From positions 186,001-250,000 of the forward strand of contig NZ_JABSNU010000004.1 in assembly GCF_013266735.1 (NCBI RefSeq): 64,000 nt of DNA. The letters are read 5' to 3'. The notes beneath the pieces are model-generated. The model had not been told where the DNA came from. It searched no databases and was given only the letters and a program-made list of their open reading frames with translations. The DNA is from Pedobacter foliorum. GTDB taxonomy: Bacteria > Bacteroidota > Bacteroidia > Sphingobacteriales > Sphingobacteriaceae. How positions within the stretch are numbered: the stretch's first letter is position 1; every line of letters starts with the position of its first letter. Shown one piece after another: positions 45,375-53,624 of this stretch. Both the position numbers and the translations under genes were made by a program.

Positions 45375-46013
45375 TTAGACTTTTAAGTTTAACCTGATCA
45401 ATTCGATTTTACTGTTGATCTTAAGCGTCTGATAGATATTCTTAAGATGTGTTTCAACAGTGAAAATGCTAATGAACAATTCGTTGGCAATATCTTTATT
45501 TGAAGTTGTGCCCTGATTCATAATGCGTACAATTTCAAGTTGTCGGGGAGATAGCTTAGAACGAAGCGTATAAATATCTTCATTACCCTCTAAATCCTCC
45601 TGAACATTTGATCCGGTTAAAAAAACATCTTCGTCATTAAGTACCTTTTCAATACTCTCTTTAAGTATATCTATACTCGTATCCTTAGGGATAAATCCAT
45701 TTACACCGTTTTTTTTACATTGGCTAATAATTGCCGGATTGGTGTACATGGAAATGATGATGATCTTTACTTTAGGAAGTTTTTTGCGTATTTCCAACGA
45801 GGCGGTCAAGCCGTCCATAAAGGGCATATTAATGTCTAGCAAGACTAAATTCGGAGTATAGCTATTGAGTAGATGCATTAGCTTTTTGCCATTGTTTACT
45901 TTAGCAAGAACATTATAATTGATGAACTCGCTGGTAAGCAATTTTTCCAGCCCCTCTGCGAAGAGTTGATGATCTTCAGCAATGATGATACTAATGTTCG
46001 TTTTGGTACCCAT
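45375..46013 (-). CDS. NarL/LuxR-type response regulator
   Basis: The best start is the ATG whose complement is 46011-46013, giving 212 residues; extension to 46025 would need a TTG. The receiver domain has EDH near the N-terminus, the phosphorylatable aspartate in LLDINMP (Asp60), IISM and PKD (conserved lysine in GFIPKDT). The LuxR helix-turn-helix (LSPRQLEIVRIMNQG, then NKDIANELFISIFTVETHLKNIY) is complete. No histidine kinase is next to it. It diverges from the PhnD-like binding protein with a 161-base gap, so it may control that gene. Confidence 0.9.
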   Translation of the reverse strand: MGTKTNISIIIAEDHQLFAEGLEKLLTSEFINYNVLAKVNNGKKLMHLLNSYTPNLVLLDINMPFMDGLTASLEIRKKLPKVKIIIISMYTNPAIISQCKKNGVNGFIPKDTSIDILKESIEKVLNDEDVFLTGSNVQEDLEGNEDIYTLRSKLSPRQLEIVRIMNQGTTSNKDIANELFISIFTVETHLKNIYQTLKINSKIELIRLNLKV

Positions 46014-46174
46014 ATTTATGGCCAATCAAGAGGTTATTTATAATTAAATATACGTAAGATATATCCAATTTAGGATACCTGAAAGAAGGTAAAATGCATT
46101 AGGTGTTTTGAGTCTTATTTTTATGATCTTAATTCATTTATTTTGAATAAACATCGGATCAAAATTTTATTGCA

Positions 46175-47113
46175 ATGAAAAAAGGGTTTTTGTTCTTAAT
46201 AGCCATATTATGGTTTTTGGGATTTAATGCTTTTTCACAGAAAAAGCAGCAAGTAATTGAAGATAGGGTATTGAAGCTGGCTACCTATCAATATGCTGAC
46301 AATAACAGAATTGCCAATATCTCGCCTTTGGCGGCCTTTCTTACTGAAAAGATAGGAAGAAAGGTGGAAGTTAAAAGTTATCCCACAGTTCATTCGTTTA
46401 TTCAAGCTATCCAGCGTAATGAGGTTGATATTGCATTGATCAATACATTTGGGTACTTGCTTTTGGAAGCTTCAAAAGAAACCTATCCAATGAAACCTTT
46501 TCTGGCACTTGAAGTGGCCCCGGAAGCTGTTGATAATTACAAAACAGCAATTGTTGCTCATGCTGGTTCAGGCATCAATAAGATTGAAGATATTAAGGAA
46601 TATGCCTCGAAAACGCGTCTTTTATTAGTAGCGGAAGGCTCAACATCAGGTAATCTTGTACCAAGGCTTGCACTTACCAAAATTGGGATTGTTGATGCGG
46701 AAAAGAATTTTAAGGAGGTTGCTTATGGAAAGAATCATAAATTGACTATAGAAGCGGTGGCCAATGGCAATGTCGATCTAGGGGCTATGGGAAGCACAGA
46801 GTACTTTAAGTTTACAGAGAGCCCTCAAAATAAGGCTAAGATTAAATTGGTGTGGATGTCGCCCGAAATCCCTTTAGGACCGGTACTAATTAATAATGCT
46901 TTAACAACAGAAACAAAAGCACATATTTCTAGAACGCTATTAGAATTACATGAGTTACAGCCAGAATCGCTTCTAGCTGTAAAAAATGGATGGAGTGAAG
47001 CAAAACAAGCTGTGAAATATATCAGGATTGATGCAGATTATTATAAGCCGTTTGAAAAACAATTAGGTAAACGAGCTGATCTGCAAAAAATCCTAAAGCA
47101 ATTTGCGAACTAA
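46175..47113 (+). CDS. PhnD-like periplasmic substrate-binding protein
   Basis: The 312-residue protein opens with a signal peptide (MKKGFLFLIAILWFLGFNAFSQ), with cleavage expected after FSQ. The mature part is a type 2 periplasmic-binding domain of the PhnD/SsuA/transferrin-like family: LKLATYQYADNN, SPLAAFLTEKIGRKVEV, NEVDIALINTFGYLLL, VAEGSTSGNLVPRLAL and AIEAVANGNVDLGAMGSTEY-like segments in order. Family members bind phosphate, phosphite or phosphonate-like ligands. No ABC permease or ATPase is adjacent, so it is either an orphan transporter subunit or a sensor input to a two-component system such as the divergent response regulator. Ligand unknown. Confidence 0.83.
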   Translation: MKKGFLFLIAILWFLGFNAFSQKKQQVIEDRVLKLATYQYADNNRIANISPLAAFLTEKIGRKVEVKSYPTVHSFIQAIQRNEVDIALINTFGYLLLEASKETYPMKPFLALEVAPEAVDNYKTAIVAHAGSGINKIEDIKEYASKTRLLLVAEGSTSGNLVPRLALTKIGIVDAEKNFKEVAYGKNHKLTIEAVANGNVDLGAMGSTEYFKFTESPQNKAKIKLVWMSPEIPLGPVLINNALTTETKAHISRTLLELHELQPESLLAVKNGWSEAKQAVKYIRIDADYYKPFEKQLGKRADLQKILKQFAN

Positions 47114-47129
47114 CGTGAAGCGTTTTAGT

Positions 47130-48263
47130 TTATTTCTTTAAAGGATCAAATACTGCAACTGCTACCCTAGAGTCGGCACATCCATAGTATAGGAGCCATT
47201 TTTTTTGATGAAAGATTAAGCCTTCGACAAATACAGTTCCGGCTGGGTATTGTCCGCTTTTCTCAAATGATTCTGTAGGAACAAAGAATGGTTTATCTAA
47301 TCTATCTATCACTTTTTCAGGGTTTTTAGCATCAAAGAGGACTTGTCCGGCTGCATAAGTATTGGCTGTATAGTTTTTATCTGCCTGGTCACCTGAAGCA
47401 TTTTTCCCATTGTACAATACGAGTATCCCTTTGTCTGTTAATAGCGCGGGTGGACCTGCCTCAGTGAGGTCGCTGTCGAAATAGTTCTTTCTTGGTTTGA
47501 TCAGTTCCTTGATCCTTCCTTGTTCATCTAATGCAGGTGCCCAGTTCACCAGGTCGTCAGAGGTTGCAGCATTAAGAAACTTTTCGCCCCAATACATCAA
47601 ATATTTTCCATTCACCTTTGCAATTACTTGCTTACCATTTACCAGTTTGGTTACGATAGAGGCTGATTTAGTAAACATGTCGTAAAACTTGCCGTTGTAA
47701 GCCTTTGCAAAAGCAGGACCGTGTTTAGTCCACTTAATTAAATCTTTAGAAGTGGCAACGCCTAGTCGAGCCACCTTTTTGTTCCATTGCGTATAAAACA
47801 TTACATAGGTGCCATCGCTGGTTACCGCTACCCTTGGGTCTTCACATCCTCCGGGATTTTCTAATTCTTTTTGGTTGTCATTGCCAGGATAAAATACAGG
47901 TTCACTTTTCCTTTTAAAGGTTAACCCATCTGTACTGTATGCATAGCCGAGTCTGGATGTTCTGTGGCCAATTCCGACACCCGATTTGTCCTCTGCTCTG
48001 TACAGTACTACAATTTCTTTTCCTTTTACGGTTGCTGCGGGATTAAAAGTATCGTTTGATTCCCAGTCTACATATTTCCCTGAAAGGGGGTCAAGAAAGG
48101 TGGTGCTGGTATTTGGTGAGATGATTGGGTTTACACCGGCAGGTCGTAAGAAAGGTCCTAAAGCCCATGTCGGTAATTTTTCCTGAGCAGTTTGTGCGCT
48201 TGTTTGCTCTGCCGAAAGCAGAAAAAACGAGCAGATTAAAGCGAATGATAAAAATGGTTTCAT
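47130..48263 (-). CDS. GH130-family mannoside phosphorylase/hydrolase-like protein
   Basis: The preferred start is the ATG complement of 48261-48263, one base after the GH92 stop. It gives 377 residues with a clear signal peptide (MKPFLSFALICSFFLLSAEQ, cleavage near TSAQ). The five-bladed propeller motifs of GH130 are present: LYRAED (87-92), GCEDPRV (139-145, with the acidic catalytic residue) and TEAGPPALLTDKG. GH130 enzymes phosphorolyse or hydrolyse beta-mannosides, and in Bacteroidota they often act with GH92 alpha-mannosidases on N-glycan or mannan fragments. It is the second gene of a two-gene minus-strand unit with GH92. The phosphorylase-versus-hydrolase question is open. Confidence 0.83.
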   Translation of the reverse strand: MKPFLSFALICSFFLLSAEQTSAQTAQEKLPTWALGPFLRPAGVNPIISPNTSTTFLDPLSGKYVDWESNDTFNPAATVKGKEIVVLYRAEDKSGVGIGHRTSRLGYAYSTDGLTFKRKSEPVFYPGNDNQKELENPGGCEDPRVAVTSDGTYVMFYTQWNKKVARLGVATSKDLIKWTKHGPAFAKAYNGKFYDMFTKSASIVTKLVNGKQVIAKVNGKYLMYWGEKFLNAATSDDLVNWAPALDEQGRIKELIKPRKNYFDSDLTEAGPPALLTDKGILVLYNGKNASGDQADKNYTANTYAAGQVLFDAKNPEKVIDRLDKPFFVPTESFEKSGQYPAGTVFVEGLIFHQKKWLLYYGCADSRVAVAVFDPLKK

Positions 48264-48264
48264 A

Positions 48265-50562
48265 TTAATTGGTTCCGAATTGTGTGTTTGGCTGAGCACC
48301 CATGATTAGTTCTAGTTTACCACCTTGGGTGATATCCCGATGATCTATATAGGATTTATAATAAGGTTTGCCGTTAAGCTTTGCACTTTGGATATAAATG
48401 TTTTGTGTGCTGTTGTTTTTAGCCTCAATAGTGAACTTTCCACCGATCTCGACCTTGTTGAAAACCGGACTGGTAAGTTCATATCTGGTGCTGCCGGGGG
48501 TAATGGGATGAAAACCACTGGCGGCCATTACGTACCAGGCCGACATCTGTCCTACGTCTTCATTGCCCACCAAACCTTCAACAGCATTGTGATAGGCACG
48601 GCTACAGATTGCCCGGGACCATTTTTGTGTGAGCCAGGGGGCGCCCACTCTGTTAAATAGGAAAGGTACATGATGCACCGGTTCATTGGCATGATTATAA
48701 TAATCGTTCCACATCATATTTTGAGGAACTTTCTCGAAGAAATTTGTGAGATCTGCCAGTACTTTTTCTTTACCTCCCATTAAGGTCGTCATTCCTTCGA
48801 TATCCTGAGGCACAAACCATCCTTGCTGATAAGGATTGGATTCCACACATCCATAGGATTGCTTTAGCCTGCCTTCTTCTGGCCATGGGAGCCATCTCCC
48901 ATCTTTATCTTTGGGCCTGAACCATCCTTTTTCTGCATCAAATATGTTTTTGTAGGACTGTGATCTTTTGAAATACTTTTGCTGATCGTCAGGTTTTTTC
49001 AAAGCTTCGGCTATTTTAGAAACGCACCATTCAAAGTAGGAATATTCGAGTGTATTTGAGATCTCACTTGGTTCATTGGAGGAGCCAAGTGTTCCATTGC
49101 CATATTTCTCTACACTGTTTACCGAAAGCTGGTATGCTTTAGCTACATCGAAGTTTCTTAAACCTTTGGCGTATGCATCCGTAATTACAGATACAGCAGG
49201 ATTACCAATCATACAACCACTGTAAGCATTCAAAAATTCCCAGCGTTCCAGATAATTTTCCTGTTTTTCATCGGCCAGCGTAACCAATGAATTAATCATA
49301 TCGGTTACTACTGTTGGATTAATTATGGTTTGTAAGGGCATCTGACTTCTGAAAACATCCCAGCCGCTAAAGATGGTCCTTTTCGTAAATCCATTTGCTT
49401 TATGCGCCTTATGATCGCCGCCAAAATATTGTCCATCTGCATCCTGGAATGTACGAGGATCAATTTGGGTATGGTATAGGGCGGTGTAGAATACAGTTTT
49501 TTCTTCCTCGGTACCACCTTCAATTTTTATTTTGGATAGGGCTTCGTTCCATAGTTTTCTGGTATTGGCTTTTACTTTGTCAAAATCCCATCCTTGAATA
49601 TCAGTGTTCAAATTTAGTTTTGCGCCATCTATGCTTACGAAGGAGATACCCGTTTTCATTGTGACTTGTTCGTTCTGTTTGGTTTCAAATTCTGTGAAAA
49701 AACCTAAGTGTTTTCCTTCTTTTTCGCTTAAACCTTTCAATATAGATGACTCTGCTAGTCTTTGTTGGTATTTGTCGCTGGTAACATCTTCAAGCTTTCT
49801 TTTCCAGTCACTGGGAATGTCGGCCGACCATATTCCATATTGTGTTAGTGGCTTACTAAACTCGGCGTAAAAATAGACGGTGTAATCAGCCTTCCCGCTG
49901 CCATTTCCCCAGCCACCACCATCAGGCGTACATTTCATCCATCCCTGGATGGTATTTTTATTTACAACTTTAATGTATTGTAGGGTGGAGGTTCCACCAA
50001 CCCTTCGGGCAAGATCAATTTGTATGCGCGATTGTTTGTTTTCGGGAAAAGTAAAACGCAGCATTCCGCTCCTTTTGGCTGCAGTTGCTTCTGCTTTGAT
50101 GTGATTTTCTGTTAGCATTACCGAGTAATAACCTGCAGAGGCCCGTTCCGACTTTTTATCGTAGTTAGAACGGTAGCCGGATTGGGTATCATTTGATTTA
50201 CCCGCACTGGTTTGTAGTTTTCCTGTAGTTGGCATCACAAGGAAATTCCCTAAATCCCCGTACCAGCCTATGCCACTCATTTGAGTAAATGCAAATCCTT
50301 CAATAGAGGTATGCTCGTAACTGTAGCCAGACCCATTATCTCCACCGGTAATGGTATTGGGACTTACCTGTACCATCCCAAATGGGGTGGTAGCTCCGGG
50401 AAAAGTTTTGCCCAGGCCATGAGCACTACCGGCAGCTTCTGTGTTGGTGCTTGCGCCGATAAAAGGGTTAACATAGTCGACCGGGTGTTTTTTGTCAGGC
50501 TTTTTATAAGCCGAAAGACTGATCGCAAGAATTAGTAGTAAAAAAGGGTTGAAATGTTTCAT
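48265..50562 (-). CDS. GH92-family alpha-mannosidase
   Basis: The 765-residue protein shows the GH92 pattern throughout: VDYVNPFIGAST at the start of the mature part, GKTFPGATTPFGMVQVSPNT, the central FYTALYHTQIDPRTF, SGWDVFRSQMPL, and the catalytic region GNEDVGQMSAWYVMAASGF near the C-terminus. These calcium-dependent exo-enzymes remove alpha-mannose, often alpha-1,2, by inversion. The N-terminal leader ends ISLSAYKKPDKK, which looks like a lipobox whose cysteine is replaced by tyrosine, so the protein is probably periplasmic or secreted rather than lipidated. It lacks SusC/SusD partners nearby. Confidence 0.92.
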   Translation of the reverse strand: MKHFNPFLLLILAISLSAYKKPDKKHPVDYVNPFIGASTNTEAAGSAHGLGKTFPGATTPFGMVQVSPNTITGGDNGSGYSYEHTSIEGFAFTQMSGIGWYGDLGNFLVMPTTGKLQTSAGKSNDTQSGYRSNYDKKSERASAGYYSVMLTENHIKAEATAAKRSGMLRFTFPENKQSRIQIDLARRVGGTSTLQYIKVVNKNTIQGWMKCTPDGGGWGNGSGKADYTVYFYAEFSKPLTQYGIWSADIPSDWKRKLEDVTSDKYQQRLAESSILKGLSEKEGKHLGFFTEFETKQNEQVTMKTGISFVSIDGAKLNLNTDIQGWDFDKVKANTRKLWNEALSKIKIEGGTEEEKTVFYTALYHTQIDPRTFQDADGQYFGGDHKAHKANGFTKRTIFSGWDVFRSQMPLQTIINPTVVTDMINSLVTLADEKQENYLERWEFLNAYSGCMIGNPAVSVITDAYAKGLRNFDVAKAYQLSVNSVEKYGNGTLGSSNEPSEISNTLEYSYFEWCVSKIAEALKKPDDQQKYFKRSQSYKNIFDAEKGWFRPKDKDGRWLPWPEEGRLKQSYGCVESNPYQQGWFVPQDIEGMTTLMGGKEKVLADLTNFFEKVPQNMMWNDYYNHANEPVHHVPFLFNRVGAPWLTQKWSRAICSRAYHNAVEGLVGNEDVGQMSAWYVMAASGFHPITPGSTRYELTSPVFNKVEIGGKFTIEAKNNSTQNIYIQSAKLNGKPYYKSYIDHRDITQGGKLELIMGAQPNTQFGTN

Positions 50563-50585
50563 TTGGTTAGTGCTTAACGCTGCCT

Positions 50586-50673
50586 CATCCCGACTTTAGG
50601 AGAGATCTCTTGATCATGAAGTAGCCGCGAAGCAAATCGGCATAATCAAGAGATCCCTCGGTTCCTCGGGATG
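50586..50673. repeat. REP-like long imperfect inverted repeat
   Basis: Outer arms CATCCCGA (50586-50593) and TCGGGATG (50666-50673) and inner arms AGAGATCTCTTGATCATG (50601-50618) and CATAATCAAGAGATCCCT (50641-50658, two mismatches) fold into a long hairpin. It lies between the divergent GH92 and hydrolase genes. The GAGATCCCTC...CGGGATGA style resembles repeated intergenic palindromes of Sphingobacteriaceae genomes. A terminator role is unlikely because no gene reads into it. Confidence 0.75.
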
Positions 50674-50735
50674 ATGCCCCTTCTAATAAGTATGAAGGTG
50701 AGCATATTTAAAACCTAAATTAAGATAAAATAAAG

Positions 50736-50762
50736 CGATTTAGCAAATCGATCAAATTTGAT
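50736..50762. promoter_or_regulatory. Two adjoining palindromes upstream of the alpha/beta hydrolase gene
   Basis: CGATTTAGCAAATCG (50736-50750, arms of six with a 3-base centre) is followed directly by the perfect palindrome ATCAAATTTGAT (50751-50762), ending 49 bases before the start at 50812. Side-by-side palindromes at this distance suggest a repressor or activator site. No promoter box could be assigned. Confidence 0.4.
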
Positions 50763-50811
50763 ACAAAGGTTTTTATGAATTACAGATAAAAATTATTAAC
50801 TCACATATATT

Positions 50812-51654
50812 ATGAGAAAAATACTTTTATTCCTGTTGTTTGTTACGTTAGCTATTCCTACTTTTTCGCAGAATGCAGCTTACGAAACCAAGAAAGACAT
50901 TAGCTATTATCCGGCATCAACCAAAGCAGATGCTTATCGTGAAGAAAGGTGCAAGCTTGATGTTTATTATCCTAAAAACAAATCAAATAGTTCAACTATA
51001 GTTTGGTTTCACGGTGGTAGCCTGACTGGAGGCAACAAGGAAATACCAAGAGAACTGTTGGAAAAGGGATTTATTGTAATAGGGGTAGGTTATAGATTGT
51101 CGCCTAAAGTACTTGTGAAAGATATTATTGAAGATGCAACTGCTTCCGTTGCCTGGGCTTTTAATAATGTAGCCAGTTATGGTGGAAACAACAAGCTTAT
51201 TTTTGTTTCAGGTCATTCGGCAGGGGGGTATCTGGATATGATGTTGACATTGGATAAAAAATACCTTGCCAAGTATCATATTGATGCAGATTCGATTGCC
51301 GGAATAATTCCTTTTAGCGGACAGGCAATCACCCATTTTACAGTGAGACAGGAACGTAAGATAAAAGATGTTCAGCCTATAATAGATGAGTATGCTCCAC
51401 TATATCATGTGCGCCCTACGGCTCCACCAATGCTGTTAATTACAGGTGATAGAGAAATGGAAATGTTAGGCCGATATGAGGAGAATGCTTATCTGGCAAG
51501 AATGATGAAGCTGGCGGGACATAAGGCGACTGTGGTATACGAATTACAAGGTTTTGGGCATGGAGATATGGTAGTTCCCGCTATGCCTTTGCTTATAAAA
51601 GAGGTAAACAGGTTAAGTAAACAGATTAAAGAAAACAAAAGGATTGGATTATAA
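50812..51654 (+). CDS. Secreted alpha/beta hydrolase (BD-FAE-like esterase)
   Basis: This 280-residue protein begins with a signal peptide (MRKILLFLLFVTLAIPTFSQ). The hydrolase core has the oxyanion motif HGGS (67-70), the nucleophile Ser136 in GHSAGG, the acid Asp213 in TGDRE and the base His250 in GFGHGD, so the triad is complete. The layout fits the BD-FAE/carboxylesterase group often found beside polysaccharide-degrading genes, where it removes acyl groups from sugars. It diverges from the GH92-GH130 unit and converges with the LytTR regulator, overlapping it by six bases. The substrate is inferred only from context. Confidence 0.88.
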   Translation: MRKILLFLLFVTLAIPTFSQNAAYETKKDISYYPASTKADAYREERCKLDVYYPKNKSNSSTIVWFHGGSLTGGNKEIPRELLEKGFIVIGVGYRLSPKVLVKDIIEDATASVAWAFNNVASYGGNNKLIFVSGHSAGGYLDMMLTLDKKYLAKYHIDADSIAGIIPFSGQAITHFTVRQERKIKDVQPIIDEYAPLYHVRPTAPPMLLITGDREMEMLGRYEENAYLARMMKLAGHKATVVYELQGFGHGDMVVPAMPLLIKEVNRLSKQIKENKRIGL

Positions 51655-52377
51655 CCAATTGCTAAGGAATTGCTTCATCGCGTCTTTATATTGATCGCCG
51701 ATCGTGATGTTTGTGCCGCCAATTTGTACTGTATTTTTGGTAATTGCATCAATTTTTTCAAGAGCAATGATAAAGGAGCGGTGTATCCTCATAAAAAGAC
51801 GTGGTGGCAGTTTTTCTTCCAGTGATTTTAATGTAATTAAGGACAATAAAGGTTTAACTTCATTAATCAGGTGAATTTTTGCATAATCCTTTAATCCTTC
51901 AATGTAAACGATGTCCTTTATGGCAACCCGAACCAGTTGATATTCGATCTTAAGAAAAATGTATTCTTCATGATCAGGAGCTAGTTGCTTAGACTGTAAC
52001 ATCTCTGCATAAGCCCTCGCCTTATTTGCAGCTTTTAAAAATTCCTCATAATCATAGGGTTTTAAAAGGTAATCCAAGGCATCAACTTTGTATCCTTCTA
52101 TTGCGTAATTATTAAAAGCGGTTGTAAATATTACTCTTGGTTTGGCGCTTCCAGGTTTGCTTTCCAGTGTTCTTGCCAGTTGAATTCCGGTTAAGTCGGG
52201 CATTTGAATGTCGAGAAAAATAAGATCTATACTGTGCTCATGCAGCGCTTCTAAAGCTTTTATCCCGCTCGAAAAGCTCCCCGCTAATTTTAAGAATGGT
52301 GTTTGCTCTATAAAACTACAAATTAGCCCAAGTGCTAATGGCTCATCATCAACTGCGATGCAATTCAGTGTCATCAA
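51649..52377 (-). CDS. LytTR-type response regulator (first pair)
   Basis: The 242-residue protein has an N-terminal receiver domain (VDDEP, phosphoacceptor Asp56 in LIFLDIQMP, FTTAF, LLKPYD) and a C-terminal LytTR DNA-binding domain (IVYIEGLKDYAKIHL, MRIHRSFIIALEKID). LytTR proteins bind paired direct repeats about 21 bases apart in promoter DNA. It follows the histidine kinase gene, overlapping it by 29 bases, so the two form a cognate pair. Two adjacent ATGs (MM) are possible starts. The efflux operon begins 185 bases beyond the kinase gene and is a likely target. Confidence 0.93.
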   Translation of the reverse strand: MMTLNCIAVDDEPLALGLICSFIEQTPFLKLAGSFSSGIKALEALHEHSIDLIFLDIQMPDLTGIQLARTLESKPGSAKPRVIFTTAFNNYAIEGYKVDALDYLLKPYDYEEFLKAANKARAYAEMLQSKQLAPDHEEYIFLKIEYQLVRVAIKDIVYIEGLKDYAKIHLINEVKPLLSLITLKSLEEKLPPRLFMRIHRSFIIALEKIDAITKNTVQIGGTNITIGDQYKDAMKQFLSNWL

Positions 52378-53440
52378 GGGTTATATTTAAGTTAACAATA
52401 AATGCTTTGGTATCTTCTGTAATATAAGCACTAAAAGTATGCCTTCCGGGATATAACAATTCAAGTCTCCTTTTTGTGTTGCTTAAACCAATTCCGCCAT
52501 ACTCATCGGCTGTGACTGCATTGCTTTTAAAAATGGAGTTTTTTACGGTCATAGTAAGTTCCTTATCATTTAACTCAAGGGATATGGTGATGATAGAGGG
52601 GACTGTTGTACTCACTCCGTATTTAAATGCATTTTCAATATAGGGAAGGAATAGCATGGGTGCGATCTGGGGATCGGACTTCAGGATAGGTTCTTCGAAA
52701 ACTACGGTTGTTGTATCGGTTAAGCGCAATTTCATGAGCTCAATGTAGTCGACAATAAAAGAAACCTCTTTGCTAAGTGGTGTTATGCCCGACTGGGTTT
52801 CATAAAGAAGGTAGCGCATCATCCGTGAGAGCTTATGTAGTGCCTTTCTGGATTTGTCAACATCAACATGGGTTAATGCGTAAATGTTGTTTAAGGTATT
52901 GAAAAAGAAATGCGGATTAATCTGGGCTTTTAAAAATGATAGCTCTGAACCTATTTTTTCTTTCTCGAGTGCTTCTCTGCTTTGTTTATCGGCCTGCCAT
53001 TTTTGAATTAAGGTAACACTTGTGCTTATTCCAAACATAAATAGGGTCATCATGATCAGGAATATATCAATCCTGTCTGACCTTTTTGGTGGTCTGGGTA
53101 TTCCCATTTCACTAAATGCCTTGGTCATAAGGGCGGGCAGATTTAATGCCTCATCTATAACCTTTATGAATGGGCCGGCTAAAATAGCTACGGCTAGAAT
53201 AACCAGTATAAAAGTAAGTGTCTGGTTTTTGAGTAGTAATTGAGGGACGAGAATTTTACTATTTACATAGAATACAATAATTAGCATTACCAGGATACAA
53301 CCCTGCTTGATCCAGAACTGAAAAGGTAGGGTAATATTCCACGATAAAGGCTGATGAAAAAGAAGCACAAAAGCAAATAGCATCCATGAAAAAACATGGA
53401 GTAATATGCTAATGTATGGACGGCTTTTTACTGAAACCAT
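52349..53440 (-). CDS. LytS/YehU-like sensor histidine kinase (first pair)
   Basis: The protein has 363 residues with four membrane helices in the first 145, then a linker and a His_kinase domain. The phosphoacceptor is His177 in INPHFFFN, and a GHKL ATPase (VTPMLFLPYIENAFKYG-like N box, GGIGLSNTKRRLELLYPG as G box) follows. No separate periplasmic sensor domain is visible, so it probably senses a signal within the membrane. It is translated ahead of, and overlaps, the LytTR regulator gene. The gene diverges from the TolC operon. Confidence 0.92.
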   Translation of the reverse strand: MVSVKSRPYISILLHVFSWMLFAFVLLFHQPLSWNITLPFQFWIKQGCILVMLIIVFYVNSKILVPQLLLKNQTLTFILVILAVAILAGPFIKVIDEALNLPALMTKAFSEMGIPRPPKRSDRIDIFLIMMTLFMFGISTSVTLIQKWQADKQSREALEKEKIGSELSFLKAQINPHFFFNTLNNIYALTHVDVDKSRKALHKLSRMMRYLLYETQSGITPLSKEVSFIVDYIELMKLRLTDTTTVVFEEPILKSDPQIAPMLFLPYIENAFKYGVSTTVPSIITISLELNDKELTMTVKNSIFKSNAVTADEYGGIGLSNTKRRLELLYPGRHTFSAYITEDTKAFIVNLNITLDDTELHRS

Positions 53441-53506
53441 TGGTTTAAAGATTAGTGATTATTAAGTGAGTACAAGGTAGGCAACCTGTTAAGATAAGTG
53501 CAAATG

Positions 53507-53538
53507 TTTCCGTCGAGTCATAATGCCTCTCCGTCGAC
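53507..53538 (+). promoter_or_regulatory. 21-bp-period direct repeat, candidate LytTR operator
   Basis: TTTCCGTCGAG (53507-53517) and TCTCCGTCGAC (53528-53538) differ at two positions, and their starts are exactly 21 bases apart. This is the spacing at which LytTR dimers bind paired repeats (as for AgrA and ComE). The site lies 87 bases before the TolC-family gene and 67 bases before the divergent histidine kinase gene, so it could serve both. Confidence 0.55.
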
Positions 53539-53624
53539 GTGTTTGGTTTGCCAGTCTATCGCGTTTTTTTTAGAGGGTAAATAGCTGTTGATTTGACTAG
53601 TTAATACAGTTTTTATATAGAGAT

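Noticed and set aside
46175..47113. Phosphonate ABC transporter operon
   Set aside because: Only the binding protein is present; no PhnC or PhnE gene is adjacent on either side.
50586..50673. Hairpin as an intrinsic terminator
   Set aside because: Both flanking genes are transcribed away from it, and no U-tract follows either arm.
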